Position numbers and translations under genes: made by a program. This document shows positions 13,457 to 14,758 of a DNA stretch of 14,758 nt, piece after piece. This stretch comes from Candidatus Woesearchaeota archaeon. GTDB taxonomy: Archaea > Nanobdellota > Nanobdellia > Woesearchaeales > ARS49. The stretch covers positions 1-14,758 of the forward strand of contig JACQMZ010000038.1 of the NCBI GenBank assembly GCA_016203345.1. Direction: 5' to 3'. The notes under the pieces were generated by a model, which ran no database searches, was not told the origin of the DNA, and saw only the letters and a program-made list of their open reading frames with translations. Numbering within the stretch: the first letter of the stretch is position 1; each line of letters opens with the position of its first letter.

Positions 13457-13477
13457 GAGCTTAGTGCTGCGAACACA

Positions 13478-14617
13478 TCAAATGCCACAACTACGGAAGA
13501 AAACTGGCATTACTTCAGTTCGGGGGGGGGGGAGCGATTCGTGCTTTGTTCGTGCTTCAAGCTCTTTCTTCACCATGTATTCCAAGCGTTGTCGAAGATG
13601 GTACGTGTTGCCGTGCATGGCGTATGCATTCCAGCCTTGCAGTGCTTCTAAAACATCATACGCATCTGTAGTGCCCGCCTCATAATCATTCAAGAGTCCG
13701 GCGAGCCGTCCTTTGATTTTGCGAAAGTTACGTTTTCTCACAAGCTTATAATGGTAAAAGGCTCGAAAACCAAGAAAGCTCACGCCATGACCTAATGATA
13801 CAATTTTTGACTTTGTGGGATGCAGTTCGATTTTTAGCATTTTCAAGAATTCACCGATCCTTTGTTCATATTCTCGCAAAACTCTTTTTGAACCGTGCAG
13901 AATTACAAAATCATCAACATAGCGGATGTAGTATTTTGCTTTGAGTTCGTGCTTGACAAACTGGTCAAGCTCGTTCAGATAGACGTTTGCAAAGAATTGG
14001 CTTGTCCAGTTGCCCAAAGGCATTCCTTTTCCAGGTATTCCTGAATTGTAGTTTTCAAGAATGCGCTTTACTAACCACAGAACTTGTTCATCCCGAATAT
14101 GTTTTCTCAAAATGCGCAGCAAAATATCGTGATCGACAGTGTCGAAATAGTGCTTAATATCTGCCTTGAAAGCAAATCCTCGAAAAGTATTTCCATTTTG
14201 AACATTAGGCTGCCTATTACCATTTCGTGTTACTCTACGCTTGAAAGCGTCAAAACGCAACAGTGCAGGAAGCGTTCCTTTTCCTTTCCGACTTGCATAA
14301 CTATCATGAATAAACAACGGCTCAAAGATCGGTTGAAGGATGTTCACAAGAGCGTGATGCACGATACGGTCACGAAAGTCACTCACGCAGATAATACGCG
14401 TCTTAGGATCGCGAAGGACAAATTTTCGCAAAGGAAGCGGGTTATAAGTAAATGTACGCAACTCTCTAAGGAGCTCACACAAATGAAGTCTCCAGTGCTC
14501 GTCAAACTCAACCACCTTAGGATTTCCCAGCTTACCGCGTCTTGCATTTTCGTACGCTTGCTCCAGGTTTTCAAACGTGCACAAACGTTCCCACAAGTGT
14601 TTATGCGTTTTTGCCAT
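13478..14617 (-). CDS. Diversity-generating retroelement reverse transcriptase
   Basis: A 379-aa RNA-directed DNA polymerase that would copy a template-repeat RNA with errors at adenines to diversify a target gene. RT motifs: motif 3/A KADIKHYFDTVDHD (151-164, catalytic D153), motif 4/B GMPLGNWTSQFFANVYLNELD (198-218) and motif 5/C YVDD (233-236). A HGVSFLGFR block (277-285) and a thumb with ALQGWNAYA follow. LGNxTSQ in place of the QGxxxSP of group II intron RTs is the hallmark of DGR enzymes, and no intron maturase or HNH domain is attached. The ATG at 14617 follows AAGGGG (14623-14628) at 5 nt. An in-frame extension to 14743 only reads through the template repeat. The last 15 codons lie behind an 11-C run (13522-13532), so the C-terminus may be affected by slippage or sequencing error. 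Confidence 0.88.
   Translation of the reverse strand: MAKTHKHLWERLCTFENLEQAYENARRGKLGNPKVVEFDEHWRLHLCELLRELRTFTYNPLPLRKFVLRDPKTRIICVSDFRDRIVHHALVNILQPIFEPLFIHDSYASRKGKGTLPALLRFDAFKRRVTRNGNRQPNVQNGNTFRGFAFKADIKHYFDTVDHDILLRILRKHIRDEQVLWLVKRILENYNSGIPGKGMPLGNWTSQFFANVYLNELDQFVKHELKAKYYIRYVDDFVILHGSKRVLREYEQRIGEFLKMLKIELHPTKSKIVSLGHGVSFLGFRAFYHYKLVRKRNFRKIKGRLAGLLNDYEAGTTDAYDVLEALQGWNAYAMHGNTYHLRQRLEYMVKKELEARTKHESLPPPRTEVMPVFFRSCGI
13522..13532 (-). repeat. Homopolymer of 11 cytosines within the RT gene
   Basis: Eleven G on + (C on -) encode the tail of Leu and three prolines (SLPPPR, RT residues 361-366). It is the longest homopolymer in the window and lies about 50 nt before the stop codon. 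Length change by one base would replace the last 14 residues. Confidence 0.9.
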
Positions 14618-14659
14618 CACATCCCCTTGATAAAAAGTACCCTGGAGCTGAGAGCATAC

Positions 14660-14758
14660 CATTCCGAGAGCGGGCCTATTGTTGTTGATGTTGTCGTTAG
14701 CATTGATGTTGAACCTGTCGTTGTTGTTGACGCCCAACACCACAGCACGCTCAGTAGC
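14660..14758 (-). repeat. Candidate DGR template repeat (partial, truncated by the window edge)
   Basis: Read on the minus strand, this segment has a cluster of AAC/AAT codons (ten between about 14676 and 14728), translating in the RT frame to VNNNDRFNINANDNINNN. It is followed by a GC-rich, adenine-poor end (AGGCCCGCTCTCGGAATGG). This is the make-up of a DGR template: adenines in codon positions one and two that can become any base, then an initiation-of-mutagenic-homing-like stretch. It lies about 45 nt upstream of the RT start, a usual place for the template repeat. The upstream part (ATERAVVLG, reading toward the edge) continues outside the window, so the full length and the matching variable repeat cannot be determined. 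Confidence 0.8.

Noticed and set aside
13481..13511. A 7-bp inverted repeat (AATGCCA/TGGCATT) as the cruciform often found behind DGR variable repeats
   Set aside because: It is short, sits at the end of the RT gene rather than of a target gene, and may be chance.
14618..14743. A 42-residue N-terminal extension of the RT
   Set aside because: The extension is the template repeat read in frame. The ATG at 14617 has a ribosome binding site and gives a usual DGR RT length.

Overview
The window reads as archaeal chromosome, probably from a small-genome DPANN-type lineage (lineage is an inference). The evidence is a set of archaeal information-processing genes: aRF1, ribosomal protein L37Ae, RNA polymerase subunit P, prefoldin beta, a UPF0147 protein and a free-standing AlaX editing protein. 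There is also a tRNA with an archaeal bulge-helix-bulge intron, and almost every first gene of a transcription unit has a TATA-like box about 26-28 nt before its start codon, the usual signature of leaderless archaeal mRNAs. That spacing was used here to choose several starts.

Layout: 1-5815 is a minus-strand block (AlaX, archaeal prepilin peptidase, a Vps4-like AAA ATPase with an upstream proline-rich partner gene, and a mitochondrial-type aconitase). 5816-6977 holds a repeated dyad motif, an unusual intron-bearing tRNA-Asp, a small minus-strand lipoprotein and a strongly structured non-coding stretch that may be an RNA gene. 6978-8168 is NADP-type isocitrate dehydrogenase, so two consecutive TCA-cycle steps (citrate to 2-oxoglutarate) flank the tRNA region. 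8194-8809 is a two-gene unit of a DUF5678-like small protein and a retropepsin-like aspartic protease. 8903-8998 is a large inverted repeat that overlaps the promoter of a broken MOSC-domain gene (9022-9710). Then come aRF1, a small glycine-rich membrane protein, a HicB/HicA toxin-antitoxin pair and a convergent HIT hydrolase. 12492-13456 is a tightly packed operon: L37Ae, RpoP, prefoldin beta, UPF0147.

The right end (13478-14758, minus strand) is the most notable part. It holds a reverse transcriptase with the LGNxTSQ motif typical of diversity-generating retroelements (DGRs). Immediately upstream is an AAC/AAT-rich segment that looks like its template repeat and runs off the window edge. 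The variable target gene and any accessory protein are not in the window and are expected beyond position 14758. DGRs have been reported in DPANN archaea, so the class is known; the target of this one is not visible.
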